A stretch of 64,000 nt of DNA. It comes from Pseudomonas tructae. Its GTDB lineage: Bacteria; Pseudomonadota; Gammaproteobacteria; Pseudomonadales; Pseudomonadaceae. This document shows positions 8,270 to 15,363 of the stretch, piece by piece; the first letter of the stretch is position 1, and the number at the start of each line of letters is the position of its first letter. Location: the NCBI RefSeq assembly GCF_004214895.1, contig NZ_CP035952.1, positions 1,746,501 through 1,810,500 on the forward strand, written 5' to 3'. The notes under the pieces were generated by a model. The model did not search any database. It saw nothing but the letters and a program-made list of their open reading frames with translations, and was not told the origin of the DNA. Both the position numbers and the translations under genes were made by a program.

Positions 8270-8776
8270 GTGAACACAATCCAAGAGGCAGCCTTGGCAT
8301 TTGGATGTAAATTAGATGTCAAGACATTGGTGCGTTATGAACAAAGTGGCTCTGTATATGAAGGGGCAATTATAGTCGGTTTCGAAAAGATCACGGTTGA
8401 CAAGTATCGGGATGGGGTTGACTACGCGATTATGCGTTACAAGTCAAAAAAACTCACAATACCTGATGGTTACTATAAGGCTCGTGCAACAGCTCTGTCT
8501 GCTATAAGTGCAACAGGTTTTCATCAGATGAAGATGGAGTTGATTGATGTAAGTGGGAGAGTTGTTCATTCGCAAGACGAGAAAGTTAATGTTTTTAGTT
8601 TGACCGCCCTCAAGGGGGATGTCGAGCGTCAAGTGTTGTTTTCCTTCCATCCTGTTATGCCTGAAGTGGGTGGTGTAGGTGCTGTCACTATGGATGATAT
8701 TGAAATCAATGCTATTGTCTGTTGTTCAAGTAATGGCATGTGTGGAGAGTGCATAGGGCCCAAATGCCCTAAGTAA
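8270..8776 (+). CDS. Hypothetical 168-residue protein with Cys-rich tail
   Basis: Not recognised. The GTG at 8270 has GATAGGAG upstream at good spacing. The protein starts MNTIQEAALAFGCKLDVKTL, has no signal peptide or membrane segment, looks mostly beta/alpha soluble, and ends with a cysteine cluster (six Cys in the last 17 residues or so, CCSSNGMCGECIGPKCPK) that could bind metal. The gene is strikingly A/T-rich compared with the core. It lies between the intact Rz/Rz1 pair and a second Rz scrap, so it probably entered or survived as phage cargo. Confidence 0.7.
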   Translation: MNTIQEAALAFGCKLDVKTLVRYEQSGSVYEGAIIVGFEKITVDKYRDGVDYAIMRYKSKKLTIPDGYYKARATALSAISATGFHQMKMELIDVSGRVVHSQDEKVNVFSLTALKGDVERQVLFSFHPVMPEVGGVGAVTMDDIEINAIVCCSSNGMCGECIGPKCPK

Positions 8777-8878
8777 GGTAATGGGCTAAATCGGGCGATA
8801 TTGATATCACATCAAATGTCGCCCATCCCATTGCCCAAGGGATGGATACTTCATTTCATTATTTCAACAAATACAGGG

Positions 8879-9010
8879 AGCCGTATTCACCCAACCCGAC
8901 CGAACACATGCTCAACGAATTGTAGCTGTCATCGACAAAGGCGACCGGGGAGGGGGCTGATCGCACTGCAGGCTTGCCAAGCATACGTCCGCGACGTCAC
9001 CCACTATGAA
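8879..9010 (+). pseudogene. Second Rz/Rz1 3'-end fragment
   Basis: This stretch resembles the last 120 bp of the Rz/Rz1 pair at 7850-7976: both encode a DR(A/T)HAQRI segment followed by a GLIAL(K/Q)ACQ(T/A)YV segment, and the overlapping frame gives HMLNEL. Here a one-base shift near the run of Gs at 8947-8957 breaks the Rz frame. The 5' part of the gene is missing. It is therefore a relic of a second lysis cassette or of a partial duplication. Confidence 0.7.
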
Positions 9011-9152
9011 GAGGCAAGCCGGTTGGATGCGTCAACATCCAGCCCGGCCCGCAAAACCCGCAGGCCCTTCCTGCAAGTCCAGCCATAGTCCCTGCCTTGT
9101 GCACAAAGCCCGGCGAGCCTAATGCCTATCTATCCATACAGTAAAGGCTTGC

Positions 9153-9650
9153 ATGCCTATGACGACTCCAATCATTCCCTGGGTGGGCGGTAAACGCCGC
9201 CTGGCCGACCGCCTTATCCCACTCTTTACCCCTCATGAATGTTACGCCGAGGTCTTCGCCGGTGGTGCTGCGCTGTTCTTTTCCGCCGCGTGGCAACGGC
9301 TGGCCGGTACCTATGTGGAGAACCTCCCCTGGCTGGAATGCGCCGAGCGCTACGATCGAGCGCACACTTTCCACTACATGGACCCGCCGTACTGGCAGAC
9401 CGCCGGGTACGGCGTTGACTTCCCCTTCGACAACTACGAGCGGATCGCCGAGTTCATGCGCCGCTGCAAGGGCAAGGTGATGGTCAGCATCAACGACCAC
9501 CCGGAGATCCGGCGTGTATTCGAGGGCTTTCACTTCGAAACGCTGGATATACGGTACACCACGGCCAATTAGCGGCAAGGCAAGGCCGAGGTAACGGGCG
9601 AGTTGGTGATTATGAATTGGGTGCCTGCGGAGCTTGGCGGGTTGATCTAG
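9153..9650 (+). pseudogene. Phage D12-class (Dam-type) adenine methylase, internally deleted
   Basis: The start MPMTTPIIPWVGGKRRLADR has the SAM-binding PWVGGK motif and FAGGAALFF follows. The DPPY catalytic motif is present in HYMDPPYWQT, and MVSINDHPEIRRVFEGF is the usual C-terminal region. Between LFF (about 9279) and the AAWQRLAGTYVEN segment roughly 110 residues normally present are missing without a frame change. A TAG at 9570 then interrupts the frame, which continues to ELVIMNW, the family's usual end, at 9650. Both lesions suggest inactivity. Confidence 0.8.
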
Positions 9651-9734
9651 GGTTCCGTCTTTGCTATAGGATACCGCTTCTCAGGCATGGGAGCCTGAAG
9701 TTTATGGATAAGTACGAAACAGGAAGTAGGGAAT

Positions 9735-10310
9735 ATGAAAAGAGCAAAAGATTCAATGATTGCTGGATTGTGTCTCGCGGCGGCCATCTCTGGGTTGTCA
9801 GGGTGTAATGATCCTGGGTATAAAGTTACTGGTGATAATCAAAAGCAACTCGATCAGTACTCGACACATCGAGAGGGTGCAATAGCGTACTTGCTGAAGA
9901 CTACCGTTTATGTCGGTGAGATTCGGGCGATGAAGTCGCTTCCCGCCGGTCCGGCCTTACCTGCCCAGCATAAGAAAATGCTTGCCCTACGCACTGAAGG
10001 TGATGCATTAGGCGATATATTTTCCCCGCTATCGTACTGTCGTAGGGCGGGCTACAAGGCCCAAGAGTACTGGTCTGTGGTTGCGGGGAACATCCAAACA
10101 GAGACTCCAGAGAATGCTTTGGCGGCTTATGTCGAGGAAGCTCGGAATTGCCAGGGTCAAATTGATAGTGGTCCGAAACCTATAACGTATATTGAAACTG
10201 CTATTGATAAAAAGCCACCAGTTGAAGGTTGTTTGAAAATTATTTCGTTGGGCTCTGAAGAAAAGGTGCAGGGTTGGAGTTGCTCGACTGAACTACTTTC
10301 GAAGAAGTAG
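9735..10310 (+). CDS. Hypothetical lipoprotein, element cargo
   Basis: A 191-residue protein of unknown function. The N-terminus MKRAKDSMIAGLCLAAAISG continues to a lipobox LSGC, with the acylated Cys near residue 24 and Asn at +2. The mature domain is soluble with four further cysteines (YCRRAGY, RNCQG, EGCLK, WSCS), which could form two disulfides. GGAAGTAGGG... upstream gives a usable ribosome site. It is A/T-rich relative to the core. Its position in a prophage remnant fits a lysogenic-conversion surface protein, but that is inference. Confidence 0.7.
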   Translation: MKRAKDSMIAGLCLAAAISGLSGCNDPGYKVTGDNQKQLDQYSTHREGAIAYLLKTTVYVGEIRAMKSLPAGPALPAQHKKMLALRTEGDALGDIFSPLSYCRRAGYKAQEYWSVVAGNIQTETPENALAAYVEEARNCQGQIDSGPKPITYIETAIDKKPPVEGCLKIISLGSEEKVQGWSCSTELLSKK

Positions 10311-10390
10311 CCTTTCTCTAAACAAACACTAAATGACGCCTTGGTACTCCCAGGGCGCATGTCGCTATTGCGGCGTATTTTGGCAGCGCA

Positions 10391-10765
10391 TTACTCGATC
10401 AAGTGAAAGTCATCCCTGGTCCTGGGGCACGGTGTAGCGCCTCTTAAATTGTCTCCCTTCATTGGTGGGTGGCCTGGAAGGAAGAACAATCCTTCTGCCT
10501 CCAGGGCGTAGGCGAGGGCCTGCATCGTCACGCGGCGCAGCTCGGCCCCATACTCCAGGCGCCTTACAGCACCAGGTGTTACACCCGAGCGGAATGCCAA
10601 AGCTTCGATGCTCCAGCCAAGCATCGTGCGCGCTTCGGCGCAGTGGGCGCCACGAAAGCCAAGTGGCAGGTGCTCCATAAGCCATTCCATGGTTTCTAGC
10701 TGTTCTTCATCCAGGGCCAATCGAACGGGCTGCACGTCGTCTTCTTCTGTAGGCATTGGTGTCAT
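10391..10765 (-). CDS. XRE-type DNA-binding regulator, SOS-controlled
   Basis: A 124-residue protein whose middle (ARTMLGWSIEALAFRSGVTP followed by GAVRRLEYG) is a helix-turn-helix of the XRE/Cro type near residues 45-80. The C-terminal part EAEGLFFLPG is common in short phage regulators. The ATG at 10765 is 8 bp from a perfect LexA operator, so transcription should be released on DNA damage. It is probably the remaining immunity or pyocin-type regulator of the element; its operator is not identified. Confidence 0.75.
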   Translation of the reverse strand: MTPMPTEEDDVQPVRLALDEEQLETMEWLMEHLPLGFRGAHCAEARTMLGWSIEALAFRSGVTPGAVRRLEYGAELRRVTMQALAYALEAEGLFFLPGHPPMKGDNLRGATPCPRTRDDFHLIE

Positions 10766-10772
10766 CTTTATA

Positions 10773-10788
10773 CTGTATATTTATACAG
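10773..10788. promoter_or_regulatory. LexA (SOS) box
   Basis: CTGTATATTTATACAG is a perfect CTG-N10-CAG palindrome matching the gammaproteobacterial LexA consensus, and the symmetry extends one base further each side (ACTG/CAGT). It lies between the XRE-type gene and a tiny divergent frame, and could control both. Confidence 0.85.
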
Positions 10789-10802
10789 TGTAAGGCTTGG
10801 CG

Positions 10803-10889
10803 ATGGTCCACGCAAAAAATGGTAGGTGCTGCTACATCGAGACCCGCGCAGGGCGTTGGGAGGGGAGCGTATTTTTAGGGCAGATTTAG
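10803..10889 (+). CDS. Possible 28-residue ORF divergent from the regulator
   Basis: ATG at 10803 opens MVHAKNGRCCYIETRAGRWE and closes at TAG 10887. It starts 15 bp past the LexA box and its 3' end overlaps the TAGGGCA repeats. It may be a real SOS-linked small protein, the remnant 5' end of a longer gene, or chance. The ribosome site is poor. Low confidence. Confidence 0.3.
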   Translation: MVHAKNGRCCYIETRAGRWEGSVFLGQI

Positions 10890-10904
10890 GGCAAAACTAG
10901 GGCC
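10876..10904 (+). repeat. Right TAGGGC(A/C) direct repeats, 11-bp period
   Basis: TAGGGCA at 10876 and 10887, and TAGGGCC at 10898, are spaced exactly 11 bp apart. They mirror the pair near attL and have the same orientation. This suggests a recombination-protein arm site at the right end, about 80 bp inside attR. Confidence 0.6.
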
Positions 10905-10985
10905 GCTATAGGTGTTGCAGCCCGATAGCAAGCGTCAAAGGTCCAATAAATGCGGGGCTCATGCGGCCTGCGCTCCGTTGCGGGC

Positions 10986-11012
10986 GGGTTCAAATCCCTA
11001 TCTCTCCGCCAT
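10986..11012 (+). other. attR (27-bp direct repeat)
   Basis: Exact copy of 5190-5216, without the upstream part of a tRNA. It marks the right end of the element. The native chromosome resumes immediately afterwards with a terminator hairpin that would originally have followed tRNA-Ser. Confidence 0.9.
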
Positions 11013-11020
11013 ACAAATGA

Positions 11021-11056
11021 AAGCCCCTGAAACCAATGGTTTCAGGGGCTTTTTGT
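11021..11056 (+). terminator. Native tRNA-Ser terminator, displaced
   Basis: Arms 11021-11034 and 11038-11051 are perfect (AAGCCCCTGAAACC and its complement) with a 3-base loop and a run of Ts. It lies 9 bp after attR, where the tRNA terminator would have been before integration. Confidence 0.85.
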
Positions 11057-11812
11057 TTGTGGGTTGCACGTAGTTTGCTAAACCTCTGATAGCTGTAAAA
11101 GCCGAAATTTTTGGGCGCTTCGTGATCCTTGTCTGTGACCCATGAGTGAGGGCACCTTAGGCGAAGGTGTAGGCGATAGCGGCCTTGTACAGCGCTCTGC
11201 CTCCTTGCCTGAGCGCTCCTGTGCCTCGTTCTGGTGCTTATGCTCGAAAGGGCGGAATGAGGAGGGTGATGACGGGCTATGGACTTCTTGAATAGACAAT
11301 GCCGGCGAACCTTCAAGGAATTGAAGTGTGCGCTGCAAGGTGTTGCTTGTTTTTCTTTATGAAAGAGTAGGTTAACCAATTACGATGAAGTGGGTTGCAC
11401 TTTTTTGTGTTGGTAGTAGTACCGGTGGTAGTGTGTTTTATATATAGATTTTAATGATGAATGATAATAAGCATGCGTAATGCTTGTGCAGTATTGCCAA
11501 CGCCGGGTTAAAAAGCGCTGAGGGTACTGTTTTACTGGGCTTGAGCCACTTTTTGTATGGCTGAATTCGCTAGGGTTGGTAAAGAGCGTTGGCGGCGAAA
11601 AAGCACATATGCACAATTCTGGTGCAATTAATTCATTGAATGTCGTGGTTTGAGCCAGTTTGGTGCGTGTTTATTAGATTGTTTAGCGATTAGCTCATAG
11701 TTGATTGGATCCAAAGGCTGTGGCATGGTGATTGCTGTGGCAACATCGCGATGCCGTAAAGGTTGATTGTTTAATTTGCCCGGCAAGTCGCCTAATGGAT
11801 TAGGAGCTAGTG
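11057..11812. other. Gene-poor spacer before the biosynthetic block
   Basis: About 750 bp with rising A/T content and no reading frame that looks like a protein; frames on both strands here have no recognisable motif or ribosome site. The last 200 bp probably contain the promoter for the glutamine synthetase gene, but I cannot point to a confident -35/-10 pair. It separates the prophage remnant from the downstream cluster. Confidence 0.6.
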
Positions 11813-13225
11813 ATGGCTAAGACAGTTGCTGATGTAATGGAGTGGGTGAGGGATAAGGGAATCCAGTTCGTGGATTTACGTTTCACCGATACGCGTGGCA
11901 AGGAGCAGCACGTAACGGTACCTGTCTCGCATTTCAATGAGGACAAGTTTGTCGATGGACATGCCTTCGACGGATCGTCCATCGCCGGATGGAAGGGCAT
12001 CGAAGCTTCAGACATGCTGCTGCTGCCCGATCCCAACACTGCCAACATCGACCCTTTTTTCGAACACCCCACGCTGATTTTAAGCTGTGACGTCATCGAC
12101 CCTCTGCACGGACGAGCCTACGAGCGAGATCCTCGTTCGCTGGCAAAGCGAGCGCAAGACTATCTAAAGTCCACGGGACTGGGGGATACGGCATTTTTTG
12201 GGCCTGAGCCTGAATTCTTTGTGTTCGACAGTATCCGCTGGGACGTGAGCATGAAGGGCGCCTTCTACGAGATCGAGGCGCAGGCAGCGGCATGGAATAC
12301 CGGTAAGGCCTTTGAGCATGGCAACAAGGGTTACCGCCCTACGGTGAAGGGGGGGTACTTCCCCGTGCCACCGATTGATTCCGGGCATGACATGCGCTCT
12401 CGGATGTCGCTGGTGCTAGAACAGTTGGGGATCCCGGTCGAAGTGCACCACCACGAGGTCGCGAGTTGCCAGATGGAAATTGGCACGAAGTTTTCGACCC
12501 TGGTCGAGCGCGCGGATTGGTGGCAATTGCAGAAGTACGTGATCCAGAATGTCGCGGCGGAGTATGGAAAGACCGCGACGTTCATGCCCAAGCCGCTAGT
12601 GGGTGATAATGGCTCAGGGATGCATATCCATCAATCGGTCTGGAAAGACGGGCGCAACCTGTTTGCCGGCGAAGGCTATGCGGGGCTTTCGGAGTTTGCA
12701 CTGTTCTACATCGGCGGCATCATCACGCATGCCCGTGCGCTTAACGCTATCACCAATCCCACGACCAATAGTTACAAGCGCTTGGTGCCAGGCTACGAGG
12801 CGCCCGTGAAGCTCGCCTACAGCTCGAAGAACCGCTCGGCGTCGATTCGCATCCCGCATGTGGCGAGCCCGAAGGCGCGTCGGATCGAAGCCCGCTTCCC
12901 CGATCCGATGGCCAATCCTTACCTGGCATTTTCGGCAATGCTCATGGCTGGGCTCGATGGCGTGCAGAGAAAGATCCATCCAGGCGAGGCGGCCACCAAG
13001 GACCTCTATCACCTTCCGCCCGAAGAGGACGCGGAAATCCCGACAGTGTGCAGCAGCCTTGAACAGGCGCTCGAATGCCTGGACAGGGACCGGGCTTTCC
13101 TTACAAGGGGCGGCGTGTTTACCGACGAATACATCGATGCTTACATCGAACTGAAAATGCAAGAGGTCGCGCGCTATCGGATGAGCACGCACCCCGTCGA
13201 GTTCGATATGTACTACTCGCTGTAA
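11813..13225 (+). CDS. Glutamine synthetase type I, second copy inside the biosynthetic block
   Basis: A 470-residue protein close in length and motifs to GlnA, which makes glutamine from glutamate, ammonia and ATP. Visible are [17 protein letters not shown] near the N-terminus, [10 protein letters not shown], the [10 protein letters not shown] metal site, VPGYEAPV with the flap Glu, [20 protein letters not shown], and [10 protein letters not shown] holding the tyrosine that GlnE adenylylates in GlnA. AGGAG at 11802-11806 supports the ATG at 11813. Housekeeping glnA normally neighbours ntrBC, which is absent here, so this is probably an additional copy. It may be a biosynthetic ligase or a resistant target enzyme. 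Confidence 0.9.
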   Translation: MAKTVADVMEWVRDKGIQFVDLRFTDTRGKEQHVTVPVSHFNEDKFVDGHAFDGSSIAGWKGIEASDMLLLPDPNTANIDPFFEHPTLILSCDVIDPLHGRAYERDPRSLAKRAQDYLKSTGLGDTAFFGPEPEFFVFDSIRWDVSMKGAFYEIEAQAAAWNTGKAFEHGNKGYRPTVKGGYFPVPPIDSGHDMRSRMSLVLEQLGIPVEVHHHEVASCQMEIGTKFSTLVERADWWQLQKYVIQNVAAEYGKTATFMPKPLVGDNGSGMHIHQSVWKDGRNLFAGEGYAGLSEFALFYIGGIITHARALNAITNPTTNSYKRLVPGYEAPVKLAYSSKNRSASIRIPHVASPKARRIEARFPDPMANPYLAFSAMLMAGLDGVQRKIHPGEAATKDLYHLPPEEDAEIPTVCSSLEQALECLDRDRAFLTRGGVFTDEYIDAYIELKMQEVARYRMSTHPVEFDMYYSL

Positions 13226-13355
13226 ATAAGCGTATTGGTTGCACCGTCAGGCTGCGAGTGCGCAGGTTGTTCATGCGCGCCCGTCGGGTCTGTCGGTGGC
13301 GGGGTTGCAGTGGATGTAAATATATAAATAACACTAACTTTCAGAGCAGGATGCG

Positions 13356-14597
13356 ATGACTGATACTGTTGCAGTTATACCCGGTTACTTGCCGCATGTT
13401 CGACGTCAAGTGGATGACTTTCTCGATGATATAAAAGATGAGGTTGCGCTCGCAGGCGCGGACCGCTTGCACTTGTCTGGCCCTGTCAGGGCTTTGGAAG
13501 ACCTGTTGAAACGCGATCCCATCGTGCGGATGTATGTGCAGGAGATGATTCAACAAGTACCTGCGGAGCGCCAGGTTGTTTCGACCCTCCCAGGCTTGCT
13601 GAACGCCTTGCAACTCATTTCGACCCGCGCCCCCCATTACAATCCTGACCCGCAGCGGACAAATTTTTTCCCTGTCTCAACATTGTTTGTCTACATGATG
13701 ATGACGACGGCGGGACAAGCGGTGTTTCGGATTGAGTCATTTAATAGCTGCATCAGGGACATACTCAAGAGTTGGTGTTTGTACCTGGACTCCCCGCAAT
13801 CCAGAAACGTTCTGCACACCGCTGAGGATGGTTGGCTTTCACCGTCTTCGTGTGAGCGCAACAACTTGCAGGAATATGAAATTCCGGACGAGCATGCGCC
13901 ACACTGGGGGTTTGAGTCGTTCAATGCCTTCTTTCACCGCCAAATAAAACCCGCTTGTCGCCCAATTGCAGAGCCTGACAATAACCAGGTGATCGTCTCG
14001 CCAAACGACGGCACGCTGTACAAGGTGGTCATGGATGCCAAGCCTGCCGATCGCTTCTGGATCAAGAGCCAGCCCTATTCTTTAAAGGATATGCTGGGTG
14101 GAGACTTGGCTTATCGTCTGTTCGAGGGCGGTACGGTCTATCAGAGCTTCCTCGATGGGCGCAACTATCATCGCTTCAAATCCCCCATTTCAGGCGTTGT
14201 GCGCAAGGTTGAAACCATCGAGGGGCTGATGTTCAGCAATGCCGAGTCCATGGGCGAGGACCTGACCGCTGGTACGTATTCCCAGGCATACATGGCGTGT
14301 GTCAATACTCGCAGTCTGGTATTCATCGAAAGTCCCGATCCGCGTATTGGCGTGGTCTGCTTGATCGCCGTGGGTATTTCAGAAATATCGTCGATCACCG
14401 TCAATGCCTATCCCGGCCAGTTGATTGGCAAGGGGGATGAACTGGGATACTTCAGCTATGGCGGCAGTAGTATCTGCTTGCTCTTCCAACCGGGCGTCAT
14501 TCATGAGTTTACTATTGATACTGGCAATACAGGTATCGAGGTGGGATCAAGAGGGCTGGTTTTGAAAGCGGGTCAAAGGATTGCGTTGGTCAAATAG
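13356..14597 (+). CDS. Pyruvoyl-dependent decarboxylase, PsiD/phosphatidylserine-decarboxylase-like
   Basis: A 413-residue soluble protein. Residues about 40-180 resemble the PsiD-like N-terminal domain (FFPVSTLFVYMMMTTAGQAV and the W-x-x-SPQSR-LxT-GW pattern), and about 190-413 the phosphatidylserine decarboxylase catalytic domain. The self-cleavage site reads YGGSS with the likely pyruvoyl-forming Ser at residue 371 (codon 14466-14468), in place of the LGST of membrane-lipid enzymes. There is no membrane segment. PsiD-type relatives decarboxylate free amino acids such as tryptophan, so an amino-acid or peptide substrate is likely. It follows the glutamine synthetase by 130 bp, with AGCAGGA upstream. 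Confidence 0.85.
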   Translation: MTDTVAVIPGYLPHVRRQVDDFLDDIKDEVALAGADRLHLSGPVRALEDLLKRDPIVRMYVQEMIQQVPAERQVVSTLPGLLNALQLISTRAPHYNPDPQRTNFFPVSTLFVYMMMTTAGQAVFRIESFNSCIRDILKSWCLYLDSPQSRNVLHTAEDGWLSPSSCERNNLQEYEIPDEHAPHWGFESFNAFFHRQIKPACRPIAEPDNNQVIVSPNDGTLYKVVMDAKPADRFWIKSQPYSLKDMLGGDLAYRLFEGGTVYQSFLDGRNYHRFKSPISGVVRKVETIEGLMFSNAESMGEDLTAGTYSQAYMACVNTRSLVFIESPDPRIGVVCLIAVGISEISSITVNAYPGQLIGKGDELGYFSYGGSSICLLFQPGVIHEFTIDTGNTGIEVGSRGLVLKAGQRIALVK

Positions 14598-14625
14598 ACC
14601 TCATCAAACAAGGACGGATCTGAAC

Positions 14626-15363
14626 GTGGAAACCACGAATCATCAAGTTTCCGGCGTGATTGCCTGGGAGCAGCTGTTGTCTGGTCGGAACATGGATGTG
14701 TTACAGCATACATTGGCCACTGAAGGTGTGGTGTGCCTGGATGGTTTCCTGCCCGAAGACGTTAGGCAACGTCTTGCGTTGGAAGCCGACGGGTTGTTGG
14801 ACACCTATGGGCGGCGAGTGAATGTTCTGGTCGAGTCGACAGGGAATACCCCGAGAAAGTATGTAAGTGTCGGGCGAAATGATGTGTTTGAGCATGCGCC
14901 GCTTATTGCTGGGTTCTATTCGGATGACAACCTGTTGCGATTTCTTGAATTGTTGGCGAACAACAGTGTCATTGCCTGTCCCTATGAGCCTGAGCAAATC
15001 GTGGTTAATAGAATGAACGAGGTGGGCGATACTCATGGTTGGCACTGGGATGACTATACCTACTCGCTGGTGCTTGTGCTTGAGGCACCCCAAGCACATA
15101 ACGGCGCACAGGTGGAGTATGTGGACGGCACCCACTGGGATAAAAAGTCTGCCAAGGTTGAGCATTATTTGAATACGCTGACGGTTAATCGTCTGCAGTT
15201 GGCGCCTGGCTTTGCCTATGTTTTGCTAGGGAAAAGAGTCATGCACCGGGTCTCGCCGCTGATGTCCAGTGACCTGAGGAAAATTATTTGTTTTTCCTAT
15301 GCGGTTGAGGAAGAGCGCTTCTTGGAAGTGGATCACGGAAGTATGGAGAATATTTATGCCTGA
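14626..15363 (+). CDS. Fe(II)/2-oxoglutarate enzyme of the BesD/HalD amino-acid family, hydroxylase-type triad
   Basis: Start GTG at 14626 after AAGGACGGAT gives 245 residues, close to BesD-type enzymes. Iron ligands are H140 and D142 (GWHWDDYT) and H207 (KRVMHRVS), with R218 suited to 2-oxoglutarate. Compared with BesD as I remember it, the ligands sit at a constant +3 offset and the halogenase Gly is replaced by Asp, which predicts hydroxylation rather than chlorination. R77, E123, H137 and D143 also fall where BesD holds its free amino-acid substrate. It overlaps the next gene by 8 bp, so the two are tightly coupled. Confidence 0.75.
   Translation: METTNHQVSGVIAWEQLLSGRNMDVLQHTLATEGVVCLDGFLPEDVRQRLALEADGLLDTYGRRVNVLVESTGNTPRKYVSVGRNDVFEHAPLIAGFYSDDNLLRFLELLANNSVIACPYEPEQIVVNRMNEVGDTHGWHWDDYTYSLVLVLEAPQAHNGAQVEYVDGTHWDKKSAKVEHYLNTLTVNRLQLAPGFAYVLLGKRVMHRVSPLMSSDLRKIICFSYAVEEERFLEVDHGSMENIYA

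Larger units (their letters stand above)
5190..11012. mobile_element. Degenerate prophage/satellite integrated at tRNA-Ser
   Basis: The segment lies between 27-bp direct repeats of the tRNA-Ser 3' end. It contains a broken tyrosine integrase, a truncated endolysin, Rz/Rz1 lysis genes, a second Rz scrap, a deleted phage-type adenine methylase and a SOS-controlled regulator. No capsid, tail, terminase or replication gene is visible. It is about 5.8 kb, so most of the ancestral phage or pyocin-like element has been lost. The intact cargo genes (5410-6279, 8270-8776, 9735-10310, 10391-10765) differ in base use from the neighbouring core, being more A/T-rich. Confidence 0.85.

Noticed and set aside
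5126..11012. An intact prophage
   Set aside because: Integrase and endolysin are both truncated and no capsid, tail or terminase genes are present.
11013..11812. Several 70-130 codon frames in the AT-rich spacer
   Set aside because: No motif, poor ribosome sites and atypical composition; better read as non-coding.
14626..15363. Amino-acid halogenase
   Set aside because: The family is right but the ligand motif is HWD, and the Asp occupies the chloride site, so hydroxylation is expected.
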